Origin: Ruminococcus sp. UBA6407
GTDB lineage: Bacteria > Bacillota > Clostridia > Oscillospirales > Ruminococcaceae
Reading direction: 5' to 3'
Length of the DNA stretch: 11,447 nt
Assembly (NCBI GenBank): GCA_002438605.1
Contig: DJPR01000039.1
Span: 1-11,447 of the forward strand
Part shown: positions 1 through 7,954 of the stretch, in pieces
How positions within the stretch are numbered: position 1 is the first letter of the stretch
How the letters are laid out: every line of letters starts with the position of its first letter
Made by a program: the position numbers and the translations under genes
Notes under the pieces: model-generated
Seen by the model: only the letters and a program-made list of their open reading frames with translations
Database searches by the model: none
Told to the model about the DNA's origin: nothing

Positions 1-112
1 AACCCTTTGGAAACCCATTTTTAAGATTCTGCCAAGGGGTTAACAAACCATTCGGAAACCCGTTTTTTAAGGTTCTGCCAAGGAATTAACAACTCTTTAG
101 AAACCCATTTTC
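1..112. repeat. 45-bp tandem repeat, about 2.5 units, terminator-like
   Basis: Three copies stand in exact 45-base register, starting at 1, 46 and 91; the third is cut short near 112. Each unit has the pattern AAcc.tt.GGAAACCC, then a run of T, then TTCTGCCAAGG and TTAAC. Bases 1-16 (AACCCTTTGGAAACCC) are identical to the right arm of the terminator at 5916-5931, so the window probably opens in the middle of a terminator hairpin belonging to an upstream gene. Within unit 1, bases 1-10 can also pair with 32-41 (CCAAGGGGTT) with one G-T wobble. The tract is non-coding. It may be a dispersed hairpin family of this genome or a terminator expanded by slippage. Confidence 0.75.
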
Positions 113-176
113 AATAGCATTTATTCATCGCTGTATGATGCTACGACAGAAATCTCAGAAAAATAAAGTCCACCCC

Positions 177-205
177 TTGAAATGACAATAATTTTATGTT
201 ATACT
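177..205 (+). promoter_or_regulatory. sigma-A promoter with extended -10
   Basis: TTGAAA (177-182) is followed after 17 bases by TATACT (200-205). TG at 197-198 gives the extended -10 form TGnTATACT. Transcription should start near 212, leaving a leader of about 70 bases before the first gene at 284. That leader is rich in GGCGG/CCGC segments that can form small hairpins (for example GCGG and CCGC around 250-260), but it fits no riboswitch class I can recognise. This is probably the promoter for the run 284-5878, because no comparably good promoter is visible in the gaps between those genes. Confidence 0.7.
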
Positions 206-283
206 GTAAATATTGACTCATTAATTTTGGCAGCCGTCAGCCGAAATAGGCGGTAACCGCATAAGCGGGAAACGGAGCTTTAA

Positions 284-625
284 ATGAACGCTAATGAAAT
301 CGTACAGCCTAATCTGTTCCCATTTCCATTTCCTGTACATCTTGTCTTTTCATGCATAGCATTATTTTTCTTTGCTTATCTTTTTTCAAGAACAAAAAAA
401 GCATATCAGCTTGTAATGGCAATTGCTATTCCTTTTTCACTTGCAATATGGATTTCTGAAAGCCGTGTGCTGTTCTATACAATAGGTGCAATCGAACTTA
501 TACTGCTTGTGACGGCATTTGTTTTATCCGTTGTATCAAAAAAGAAGTCAAAGACTGAAAAAGCAAAAACAGAACCGACAGCTTCAGCTGATTCATCAGA
601 AAATTCGGAAGATAAAACAGAATAA
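284..625 (+). CDS. small three-helix membrane protein, function unknown
   Basis: This gene encodes 113 residues. After a short N-terminus with the Pro/Phe-rich stretch LFPFPFPVH (11-19) come three hydrophobic segments at about 18-35, 41-58 and 63-84. A basic KKKSK stop-transfer patch and a hydrophilic Lys/Glu/Ser tail (85-113) follow, and that tail is probably cytoplasmic. There is no signal peptidase site and no catalytic motif. The start is set by GGAG at 274-277, six bases upstream. It is the first gene after the promoter at 177-205 and lies 50 bp before the dehydrogenase gene. I do not recognise the family. The size and topology resemble small uncharacterised inner-membrane proteins common in clostridia, and the context gives no firm functional hint. 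Confidence 0.85.
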   Translation: MNANEIVQPNLFPFPFPVHLVFSCIALFFFAYLFSRTKKAYQLVMAIAIPFSLAIWISESRVLFYTIGAIELILLVTAFVLSVVSKKKSKTEKAKTEPTASADSSENSEDKTE

Positions 626-675
626 CTGATAAATTATGAGCAGCATAAAACTGTCAGCTCCTTTAGGTATAACTT

Positions 676-1635
676 ATGAAAATTGTAATTTTAGACTGGA
701 AAACCATGACCATGAATAATGATATTTCTCCTGATTGCTTTAAATCACTGGGGAAAGTAGCATGCTATGATTATACGCCGAATGAGCTTGCCGCTGAAAG
801 AATTGCCGATGCGGAAGCAGTCCTTTGCAATAAGGTGCTTATTACGGACGAAGTAATGAAAAAATGCCCAAATTTGAAATATATCGGACTTTTTGCTACA
901 GGCTATAATAATATTGATATTGACTTTGCTGCTGAAAAGGGAATAGTTGTCTGCAATGCGGGGGAATATTCCACAATGGCAGTCGCACAGCAGGTTTTTG
1001 CCTACATACTTCATCATTACAATAAAATCAGCCGATATGACAATGCGGTAAAAAACGGCGAGTGGATCGGCTCGGAATCATTTTCATACTTCCCGTATGC
1101 AACAGATGAACTGTTTGGAAAAACACTGTCTGTTGTCGGATGTGGAAGTATCGGCAGGGCTGTTGCAAAAATCGGCTCTGCTTTTGGCATGAATGTGCTT
1201 GTAAATACAAGGACAGCACCGCAAAGCTGTCCGTATACCGTAACTGACCTGCAAACTGCTGTAAAACAGGCGGACGTCCTGACCTTTCACTGCCCTCTTA
1301 CAGAAGCAACCAAAGGACTGGTCAGCAAGGAGCTTGTTTCGCAGATGAAGGAGTCGGCGATACTCATAAATACGTCAAGAGGAGCTGTTGTGAATGAAAC
1401 AGACCTTGCAGACGCCCTGAAAAACCATAAAATAAGTGCAGCTTATCTTGATGTGCTTGAAAATGAGCCTATGAGGGCGGATACTCCGCTCAAAGCTCTT
1501 GAAAACTGCATCATAACACCTCATATTGCGTGGGCGGCGTATGAAACAAGAAAAAGACTACTTGAAATAGTTTATGATAATCTTGATGGATTTTTAAAGG
1601 GAAGTATAAGAAATTCGGTAATCCGTAACCGATAA
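676..1635 (+). CDS. D-2-hydroxyacid dehydrogenase (glycerate dehydrogenase/hydroxypyruvate reductase type)
   Basis: This is a cytosolic NAD(P)-dependent oxidoreductase of 319 residues, normal length for the family. A split catalytic domain flanks a Rossmann domain whose nucleotide loop is GCGSIG (155-160). The three catalytic residues are present: Arg235 in NTSRGAVVNE, Glu264 in DVLENEP and His283 in PHIAWA. The segment before the Rossmann loop (FSYF...ELFGKTLSVVGCG) resembles glycerate dehydrogenases more than lactate or phosphoglycerate dehydrogenases, and no ACT domain follows. The likely reaction is interconversion of a 2-keto acid such as hydroxypyruvate with its D-2-hydroxy acid, but the substrate cannot be fixed from sequence. 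The ribosome site is weak (AGG near 665), and the gene probably depends on read-through from 284. It lies 48 bp before proB. A direct role in proline synthesis is not implied. Confidence 0.9.
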   Translation: MKIVILDWKTMTMNNDISPDCFKSLGKVACYDYTPNELAAERIADAEAVLCNKVLITDEVMKKCPNLKYIGLFATGYNNIDIDFAAEKGIVVCNAGEYSTMAVAQQVFAYILHHYNKISRYDNAVKNGEWIGSESFSYFPYATDELFGKTLSVVGCGSIGRAVAKIGSAFGMNVLVNTRTAPQSCPYTVTDLQTAVKQADVLTFHCPLTEATKGLVSKELVSQMKESAILINTSRGAVVNETDLADALKNHKISAAYLDVLENEPMRADTPLKALENCIITPHIAWAAYETRKRLLEIVYDNLDGFLKGSIRNSVIRNR

Positions 1636-1683
1636 TACGGGCTTTGGGACAGTCAGTATGCTGTCTGCTGATTAGGAGCAATT

Positions 1684-2484
1684 ATGCGTAGTATATCTGA
1701 AAAAAAGAGAATAGTCATCAAGCTGGGCACTTCAACTCTTGCTCATAAAACAGGCAAGCTTAATATAAGAAGAATGAATAACCTCGTTCGTGTTATTGCT
1801 GACCTGCATAATTCAGGACGTGAAATAATACTTGTTTCATCAGGTGCTATGGGACTTGGCTCAGGCAAGCTGGGAATGAAGGAAAAGCCGAAGGATACCC
1901 CCACAAAACAGGCTGTTGCAGCTATCGGACAATGTGAGCTTATGCATATTTATGACGATATGTTTGAAAAATACAGTGTTACTGTAGCACAAATTCTGCT
2001 TACAAAAACAATTATAGAAAGTGAACGCAGAAAGAACGTTGAAAATACCATTGAACGTCTGCTTTCACTCGGCTGTATACCGATTGTCAATGAAAACGAC
2101 ACAGTTGCCATTGATGAGCTTGAGCTTGAAATCGGAGAAAATGATTCACTTGCGGCAATAGTTGCTAAAACCGCAAATGCCGACCTGCTCGTTATACTTT
2201 CGGATATAGACGCACTTTATTCGGAAGACCCGCATAAAAACCCTGATGCCGCACCAATTCCCGTAGTGGAGGAGATAACGGGCTATATAGAGCATATCGC
2301 AGGCGGTGCGGGTTCAAAGCTTGGAACAGGCGGAATGGCTACAAAAATAAATGCGGCAAAAATTGCTACAGATGCAGGCATTGATATGGTCATAATGAAC
2401 GGTAAAAATCCTGAACTTATTTATGATTTGTTTGAGGATAAAGAAATCGGAACGATTTTCAAGGCAGTGCCGCACAATAACTAA
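1684..2484 (+). CDS. proB: glutamate 5-kinase (short form without PUA domain)
   Basis: ProB phosphorylates L-glutamate with ATP to gamma-glutamyl phosphate, the first and usually feedback-controlled step of proline synthesis. The 266 residues form one amino-acid-kinase domain. VIKLGTSTL (11-19) is the phosphate-binding start, SSGAMGLG (52-59) and NENDT (136-140) line the glutamate site, GENDSLAA (151-158) follows, and SDIDALY (173-179) with GTGGMATK (214-221) form the nucleotide side. The protein ends just after the kinase fold, so the C-terminal PUA domain of the roughly 370-residue E. coli enzyme is absent. Short forms are known in other bacteria, so this is probably functional. The start has AGGAG at 1674-1678. 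proA begins 20 bp after the stop, and the two enzymes hand over a labile acyl phosphate. Confidence 0.96.
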   Translation: MRSISEKKRIVIKLGTSTLAHKTGKLNIRRMNNLVRVIADLHNSGREIILVSSGAMGLGSGKLGMKEKPKDTPTKQAVAAIGQCELMHIYDDMFEKYSVTVAQILLTKTIIESERRKNVENTIERLLSLGCIPIVNENDTVAIDELELEIGENDSLAAIVAKTANADLLVILSDIDALYSEDPHKNPDAAPIPVVEEITGYIEHIAGGAGSKLGTGGMATKINAAKIATDAGIDMVIMNGKNPELIYDLFEDKEIGTIFKAVPHNN

Positions 2485-2504
2485 GCGGCAGAACGGAGGA
2501 AAAT

Positions 2505-3752
2505 ATGAGCTATATAGAATCACTTGGTAAAAATGCCAAAGCTGCTGAGCTGTTTATAAGCTCAGCTTCAACTGCGGATAAAAATAATGCACTTGCTGAA
2601 ATTGCGTCAGCATTAAGAAATAATGTTGAACTGATAAAATCGCATAACGCACTTGACCTTGAGGCTGCCAAGGCAAACGGAATGTCAGAGGCAATGCAGG
2701 ACAGATTAAGCCTTGACGAAAAACGTATCGAGGGCATTGCTGCAAGCGTTGACCGGCTTATAGAGCTTACAGACCCTGTTGGTCAGATTGTTGACGGCTT
2801 TACAAGACCAAACGGACTTCAGATACTCAAAACGAGAGTTCCTATGGGTGTAATAGGCATTATTTTCGAGTCAAGACCGAATGTAACGGTCGATGCGGCT
2901 TCATTATGCCTTAAAGCAGGAAATGCCGTTATTTTAAGAGGCGGCAAGGAGGCAATAAACTCCAACAAGTGCCTTTGTTCGATTATGCGTGAAGCTGTTA
3001 AAAAAGCAGGCTTTCCAGAGGATATAATTCAGCTTGTTGAGGATACTTCAAGAGAAACCTCAACTGCAATGATGAAAATGAATGAATATCTTGACGTTCT
3101 TATTCCAAGGGGCGGTGCAGGACTTATTAACGCTGTGGTAAACAACGCTACCGTACCTGTTATTGAAACCGGAGTTGGAAACTGCCATGTTTACGTTGAT
3201 GCATCTGCTGATATTGAAATGGCAGTAAATATTGCCGATAACGGAAAAACTCAGCGTCCGTCCGTATGCAATGCGATAGAAAACCTTATTGTGCATAAAG
3301 ATTGTGCCAAGGAGTTTCTGCCGAAAATTGCAGAACGTTTCAAGGCTCATAACGTGGTTATTTACGGCTGTGACAAAACAAGAGAAATTCTCGGTGATAC
3401 AGTTCTTCCTGCTTCAGACGAGGAGTATGCAAAGGAATTTCTTGATTACAAAATTGCCGTAAAGGTTGCAGATTCTATTGATGACGCTATAAGTCATATC
3501 AGAAGATTTACAACGCATCATTCTGAGTGTATCGTTACAAAATCGCTTGACAGTGCAAGAAAGTTCCAGAAGGAGATTGATGCAGCCGCAGTTTATGTAA
3601 ATGCGTCTACAAGATTTACTGACGGCGGAGAGTTCGGACTTGGTGCGGAAATAGGAATTTCAACTCAAAAGCTCCATGCAAGAGGGCCTATGGGACTTAC
3701 TGAATTAACTACAATCAAGTACCTTATTAACGGTGACGGTCAGATAAGATAA
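2505..3752 (+). CDS. proA: glutamate-5-semialdehyde dehydrogenase (gamma-glutamyl phosphate reductase)
   Basis: ProA reduces gamma-glutamyl phosphate with NADPH to glutamate-5-semialdehyde, which cyclises to pyrroline-5-carboxylate, the substrate of ProC. The 415 residues match the full family length in the aldehyde dehydrogenase superfamily. Visible landmarks are VPMGVIGIIFESRPNVT in the N-terminal cofactor domain, KAGNAVILRGGKEA, IPRGGAGLI, the catalytic Cys255 in RPSVCNAIE, and the conserved C-terminus with GEFGLGAEIGIS, HARGPMGL and GDGQIR. The start follows GGAGG at 2495-2499. It is tightly coupled to proB (20 bp) and lies 20 bp before the next gene, which places all three on one transcript. 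No proC is in the window. Confidence 0.97.
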   Translation: MSYIESLGKNAKAAELFISSASTADKNNALAEIASALRNNVELIKSHNALDLEAAKANGMSEAMQDRLSLDEKRIEGIAASVDRLIELTDPVGQIVDGFTRPNGLQILKTRVPMGVIGIIFESRPNVTVDAASLCLKAGNAVILRGGKEAINSNKCLCSIMREAVKKAGFPEDIIQLVEDTSRETSTAMMKMNEYLDVLIPRGGAGLINAVVNNATVPVIETGVGNCHVYVDASADIEMAVNIADNGKTQRPSVCNAIENLIVHKDCAKEFLPKIAERFKAHNVVIYGCDKTREILGDTVLPASDEEYAKEFLDYKIAVKVADSIDDAISHIRRFTTHHSECIVTKSLDSARKFQKEIDAAAVYVNASTRFTDGGEFGLGAEIGISTQKLHARGPMGLTELTTIKYLINGDGQIR

Positions 3753-3772
3753 TACAATAATCGGAGGAACTA

Positions 3773-5878
3773 ATGGATATAAAAGATGAATTGGACGCAA
3801 TGCTGAATAATTTACAGAGCGGCAGTAATTCTTCAAAGCCTGTTAAAAAGGCGGCAGTACCTGTTAAACCTGAAAAAACAAGGGCGGAAAAAAAGGTTGA
3901 CAGCATGTCGGTTGATGATATTATAAATGCACTGTCAGCACCTCCCAAAAAAGCAGAACCTCCAAAGCCTGCAAGTACGAATACAGGCTCTATACCTGCA
4001 AATCTGCTTAATATGCTTGACTCAGCGTCGACGAGCAGTCATAGGAGTGCTGCAATGCCAAGGCAGAATGTTCCGCATAAGCCTGCCGCAAAAAAAGCTG
4101 ACGCTGTATCTGAAAATACAAAGCAATCTGAATTTTCATCAGTTCAGTTTCAGGATTTAAATAAGCTTATAGACTCCAATAATAAATCTGTAAGCAGACC
4201 TCAGTCGCAGGCTAGTATTCAGCAGCCAAAACAAAAGACAGAAGAAAATCTGTTTTTCAAGTCTACACATCAGTTCCCTGTTCCCGATGAAAAAATAATC
4301 AAAGAGGTAAAAACTCTTGAATCCCAAAAGGCTGAGGAAGAAAAAGCGGCTGAGCCTGAGGTTAAAAAGCATAAGAAAATCGTTATCAATCACGAACTTC
4401 CTGATTATGACGCTTTGATGAATGAAAACGATAATTCTCAGACTTCGGAGCAGACTGCCGCGGATGATTTTACTAATGACCCTTTGTCCGAATATGACAA
4501 TTCAGCAGATAATGCTGTAACTGAATTGGAAAATGAGGAAATTTCAAGTATTTCCGAAGAAGAACAGAAAGAGTCAAGCCATTCTGAAAAGGGCGGTATA
4601 TTCAAGAAGTTCAGGAAAATTTTTGATAAAAGCTCTGAATCAGACGATTCTTACGATGATGAAGATAAGGAAGAACCTGAAAGTTCAGATGAAATTGAAA
4701 CAGAGGATTATTCTGATGAAAATAATTCGGCAGATGAAGTAAAAAATACTGAGGATTATACTCTTGAGGAGCTTGAAACACTTACTACAAATGAGCTTAT
4801 TGATGCAGTTCTGGGTGAGGATAACGGTATAACAAATACAAAATCATCAGAGGAAAAGCTGTCGGAAAGCAATGTTGACGAAACAGAAAGTACGCTGGAT
4901 TTTGATGAGGTTCAGAAGTCGGACGAGGAAATTTCAAGCGAGATTGTTCCTGCAATAGACGAGCCGTTAATTGATGAGACGGCTGAAAGTGGTGAAAGTT
5001 CGGAAAATACTGAAATAGCAGAAGATGTAAAAGTAATAGAGCAAAATGATAATTCTGCTGAAAACAGTAATATAAATATAGATGTTGAACCGTCTGCCAA
5101 AAAGAAGGGCAGGATTATTTCCGCATTGGAAAATATTCTTGATGAGAGTCCGAAGGAGCTTGAAGACGCAAAGGTTCAGGACGTTGAAGACGATGATATA
5201 GACGTTTCAATAAGCAATAAAAGCAAATTCAAGAAGCATCTTTATGCAATTTTAGGCATAGTTTTGTTTGGATTTGCCATAATCGGATTTACATTTTCGG
5301 TTGGCGAGGGAATTAAGCGTGTAAGAAGCTTTACGGCAGGTGAGGACAAAAAAGACGGATTTATTGATACTGTTTATCCTGCTGTAATAATGGATATAGA
5401 CTCATTTGAGTCGCCGTCAGAATTGGCTTCAGACAGAATAATAACTGCTGCAATATGGTCACTTATATTGTCTGATGACATTGACAATTACGAGCAAAAT
5501 CTTGATATGGTAAGCGTTCCTGCTGTTGACATTGAAAAATATGCGGCAAATTTATTTGGTTCGGACATTCCTGAAATAGAGCATCAGACGGTTGGTTCGG
5601 GTGATGTAAAGTTTTATTACAATGCGGACACAAAGTCATATAATATTCCTGTTAATCCTATTGTATTTTCATATTATCCTGATATTACGTCAGTTTCAAA
5701 AAATGGTGATACTTATTCGGTTGAGGTGGAATATATTCAGGATAAGCCGTCATGGATGATATCTGAAAAAAATGCAGGCAGGGAAGTATCAAAGGTTGCG
5801 AAATATAAGCTGAAGAAGTCTGACAGCGGATACATGATAAATTCGGTTGAGATAACAAGCATTAACAGTATAAATTAA
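3773..5878 (+). CDS. large acidic, disordered single-pass membrane protein, unknown function
   Basis: This gene encodes 701 residues and I recognise no family. Residues 1-488 are low-complexity, with a Lys/Pro/Ala-rich part up to about 210 and then a strongly acidic Ser/Glu/Asp-rich part. One basic patch, GGIFKKFRKIF, sits at 274-284. Short hydrophobic, probably helical motifs interrupt the disorder: DELDAMLNNL (5-14), VDDIINALS (47-55), ANLLNMLDS (76-84), FQDLNKLIDS (126-135), NELIDAVLG (340-348) and RIISALENILDES (447-459). One membrane helix spans about 490-510, preceded by KSKFKKH, so the long tail should be cytoplasmic and the folded 190-residue C-terminal domain outside the cell. That domain is mixed alpha/beta (for example VPAVDIEKYAANLFG at 582-596). 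The start has GGAGG at 3762-3766. It is the last gene before the terminator at 5891. A scaffold or tethering role is only a guess. Confidence 0.9.
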   Translation: MDIKDELDAMLNNLQSGSNSSKPVKKAAVPVKPEKTRAEKKVDSMSVDDIINALSAPPKKAEPPKPASTNTGSIPANLLNMLDSASTSSHRSAAMPRQNVPHKPAAKKADAVSENTKQSEFSSVQFQDLNKLIDSNNKSVSRPQSQASIQQPKQKTEENLFFKSTHQFPVPDEKIIKEVKTLESQKAEEEKAAEPEVKKHKKIVINHELPDYDALMNENDNSQTSEQTAADDFTNDPLSEYDNSADNAVTELENEEISSISEEEQKESSHSEKGGIFKKFRKIFDKSSESDDSYDDEDKEEPESSDEIETEDYSDENNSADEVKNTEDYTLEELETLTTNELIDAVLGEDNGITNTKSSEEKLSESNVDETESTLDFDEVQKSDEEISSEIVPAIDEPLIDETAESGESSENTEIAEDVKVIEQNDNSAENSNINIDVEPSAKKKGRIISALENILDESPKELEDAKVQDVEDDDIDVSISNKSKFKKHLYAILGIVLFGFAIIGFTFSVGEGIKRVRSFTAGEDKKDGFIDTVYPAVIMDIDSFESPSELASDRIITAAIWSLILSDDIDNYEQNLDMVSVPAVDIEKYAANLFGSDIPEIEHQTVGSGDVKFYYNADTKSYNIPVNPIVFSYYPDITSVSKNGDTYSVEVEYIQDKPSWMISEKNAGREVSKVAKYKLKKSDSGYMINSVEITSINSIN

Positions 5879-5890
5879 GGGACGACGCAC

Positions 5891-5938
5891 AAAAAAGGGT
5901 TTCCAAAGGGTTATCAACCCTTTGGAAACCCATTTTTT
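5891..5938. terminator. perfect 16-bp bidirectional intrinsic terminator
   Basis: Left arm 5897-5912 (GGGTTTCCAAAGGGTT) pairs perfectly with 5916-5931 around a three-base loop ATC. The stem is preceded by AAAAAA and followed by ATTTTTT, so it can stop transcription from either side. It lies 12 bp after the stop of the 701-residue protein gene and closes the proBA unit. Its right arm is the same sequence that begins the tandem repeat at position 1. Confidence 0.9.
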
Positions 5939-6010
5939 GATGTAGTTTTTACAATTATTAATTGATTTTATATGCTGTTTTGTGAAAAGCGTTTAAATCT
6001 TAGTTCCTGC

Positions 6011-6039
6011 TTGACAAAATGAAAATAATATGTTACAAT
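6011..6039 (+). promoter_or_regulatory. consensus sigma-A promoter for ylxM-ffh
   Basis: A perfect TTGACA (6011-6016) and TACAAT (6034-6039) are separated by the ideal 17 bases. Transcription should start near 6046, giving a short leader before ylxM at 6084. It sits just after the bidirectional terminator, so the translation/secretion genes form a separate unit. Confidence 0.88.
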
Positions 6040-6083
6040 GTGTAAAGTAAAACAGCATTACAGCTGTCAGGCAGGAGTCTATA

Positions 6084-6422
6084 ATGTCTAAAGAACTTAA
6101 ATTCGTTTTGCTCCTCGATTGCTACGGCGATTTGCTCACCGATAAACAGCGTGAAACAATGGAGCTATATTATTGTGATGACCTTTCTCTTGCTGAAATT
6201 TCCGAGCCGAGAGAAATAACACGTCAGGCTGTTCGGGACGGCATTAAGCGTTCAGAACAAATCCTGCTTGAAATGGAAGAAAAGCTGGGCTTCGCAAAGC
6301 GTCTCTCCGAAATGAAAGAGTGCTTTGACGAAATAAAGGAAATCTCTGAAAATATCAGTGACTGCGAAATCGCAGATAAGCTGAATAAATCAGTTGAAAA
6401 GGGACTTTCACTTTTATACTGA
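6084..6422 (+). CDS. ylxM: YlxM/p13-like helix-turn-helix protein
   Basis: This gene encodes 112 residues, typical for the YlxM (UPF0122) family almost always found directly before ffh in Firmicutes. The fold resembles sigma-factor region 4: LTDKQRETMELYYCDDLSLAEIS (about 18-40) and ITRQAVRDGIKRSEQIL (about 44-60) form the helix-turn-helix, followed by a long charged helical tail that is probably coiled coil. In streptococci YlxM is reported to modulate signal recognition particle GTPase activity; the family role otherwise remains loosely defined. The start has AGGAG near 6073-6077. It is the first gene after the promoter at 6011-6039, and ffh starts 66 bp downstream. The identification rests on motif plus context. 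Confidence 0.92.
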   Translation: MSKELKFVLLLDCYGDLLTDKQRETMELYYCDDLSLAEISEPREITRQAVRDGIKRSEQILLEMEEKLGFAKRLSEMKECFDEIKEISENISDCEIADKLNKSVEKGLSLLY

Positions 6423-6488
6423 ACGCTGTAAAAATTAAGCGTTAAGTGTAATGTTACATATATAATTTGCAGTAAAGGAGAGTGTGCT

Positions 6489-7877
6489 ATGGCTTTTGAA
6501 GGCCTTTCGGAAAAGCTGAATAATGTATTCAAAAAGCTTAAATCAAGAGGTAAACTTACAGAGGCTGACGTTAAAGAAGCTATGCGAGAGGTTCGTCTTG
6601 CACTCCTCGAAGCTGACGTAAGCTATAAGGTCGTTAAGGATTTTGTGGCTAAGGTTACGGAGAGAGCTATTGGTGAGGACGTTCTTGTAAGTCTTACTCC
6701 TGCACAGCAGGTTATTAAAATTGTTAATGAGGAACTCGTTGCTCTTATGGGCAATGATAATGCGAGAATAAATATTTCCTCAAAGCCGCCGACCGTTATC
6801 ATGATGTGCGGACTTCAGGGTTCAGGTAAAACAACCCATGCGGCTAAGCTTGCAAAACATCTTAAAAAGGAAGGCCACAGACCTTTGCTTGTTGCCTGTG
6901 ATATTTATCGTCCTGCGGCTATTAATCAGTTACAGGTCGTTGGCGAAAGAGCAGGTGTCAAGGTTTTTGAAATGGGACAAATCAGTCCGCTGATAATCGC
7001 AAAGCAGGCTATGCGTCATGCCAAGGATTACGGACATGATATTGTTATCATAGATACAGCAGGTCGTCTGCATATTGATACAGAGCTTATGGACGAGCTG
7101 AAAAATATCAAGGAAGAAACAAATCCTGATGAAATTATGCTCGTTGTTGACGCAATGACAGGTCAGGACGCTGTAAATGTTGCAAAAGCCTTTGATGATG
7201 CAATCGGGATAACAAGTGTTCTTATGTCGAAGCTTGATTCTGATACAAGAGGCGGTGCGGCACTTTCTGTTCTTGCTGTTACCGGCAAACCTATAAAATA
7301 TGTCGGAATGGGCGAAAAGCTTGACGATTTTGAGCAGTTCCACCCTGAACGTATGGCTTCAAGAATACTCGGCATGGGCGATGTTCTCACACTTATTGAA
7401 AAAGCTGAGAACGTTATGAGCAAAAAGGAAGCTGAAAAACTCACAAAAAAGTTCAAGGAAAATAAGTTTGATATGAATGACCTCCTTGACCAGTTCAAGC
7501 AGATTAAGCGAATGGGTTCAATGAAGTCGATTATCTCTATGCTGCCGGGCGTTAAGGATAAAATCAAGGACGCTGATATTGACGAAAAACAGCTTGACAG
7601 AATTGAGGCTATTATTACTTCAATGACTATTGCAGAGCGTGAAAAGCCGTCAATTATCAATCCTTCAAGGAAAAAGCGTATAGCCGCAGGTTCAGGTACA
7701 AAGGTTGAGGACGTAAATAAACTTCTTAAACAATTCGACCAGATGCAGAAGGTCATGAAGCAGTTTACAGGAAATAAAAGCAAAATGTTCCAGCGTAAAG
7801 CAAGAAAACAGCTTGCAGGAATGAATTTCGATAAACTTGCAGGAAAGGGCGGAGGAAATCTGCCGCCAATTGAATAA
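6489..7877 (+). CDS. ffh: signal recognition particle GTPase Ffh/SRP54
   Basis: Ffh binds hydrophobic signal sequences as they leave the ribosome and, with SRP RNA and the receptor FtsY, delivers nascent membrane proteins to the translocon. The 462 residues show the full N-G-M order. The N domain is a helix bundle (1-95). The GTPase domain has G1 GLQGSGKTT (108-116), G2 DIYRPAA (138-144), G3 DTAGR (189-193), G4 SKLD (247-250) and GMGEKLDDFEQF (273-284). The methionine-rich M domain starts near 328, with the SRP RNA-binding helix-turn-helix in INPSRKKRIAAGSGTKVED (390-408) and MQKVMKQF. AAAGGAG at 6474-6480 sets the start. The gene for SRP RNA (ffs) is not in the window. Confidence 0.98.
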   Translation: MAFEGLSEKLNNVFKKLKSRGKLTEADVKEAMREVRLALLEADVSYKVVKDFVAKVTERAIGEDVLVSLTPAQQVIKIVNEELVALMGNDNARINISSKPPTVIMMCGLQGSGKTTHAAKLAKHLKKEGHRPLLVACDIYRPAAINQLQVVGERAGVKVFEMGQISPLIIAKQAMRHAKDYGHDIVIIDTAGRLHIDTELMDELKNIKEETNPDEIMLVVDAMTGQDAVNVAKAFDDAIGITSVLMSKLDSDTRGGAALSVLAVTGKPIKYVGMGEKLDDFEQFHPERMASRILGMGDVLTLIEKAENVMSKKEAEKLTKKFKENKFDMNDLLDQFKQIKRMGSMKSIISMLPGVKDKIKDADIDEKQLDRIEAIITSMTIAEREKPSIINPSRKKRIAAGSGTKVEDVNKLLKQFDQMQKVMKQFTGNKSKMFQRKARKQLAGMNFDKLAGKGGGNLPPIE

Positions 7878-7954
7878 TTAAGATATATCTGCTTTGCTTA
7901 TCTGATAAGTGTAAGTTTTTATATACAATAAATTTTATGTGGAGGTGAAATTAA

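Noticed and set aside
1..112. Possible CRISPR array
   Set aside because: Units are contiguous with a strict 45-base period and diverge along their whole length; there are no unique spacers between identical repeats and no cas genes.
212..283. Possible riboswitch in the leader of the first gene
   Set aside because: GC-rich small hairpins are present, but the leader is short and lacks the conserved cores of riboswitch classes I know; no ligand can be argued.
6930..7343. Minus-strand open frame of 137 codons
   Set aside because: Antisense shadow of the Ffh GTPase domain with no start signal and Cys/His-rich nonsense composition.
7163..7783. Minus-strand open frame of 206 codons
   Set aside because: It lies wholly antisense to ffh, whose frame is certain; the Ser/Ile/Phe-rich composition is what the opposite strand of a Lys/Glu/Asp-rich gene gives.
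7881..7954. Separate promoter or terminator between ffh and rpsP
   Set aside because: A TACAAT-like box (7924-7929) lacks a -35 at proper spacing, and the CTTAT/ATAAG stem is only five pairs; not enough to call either.
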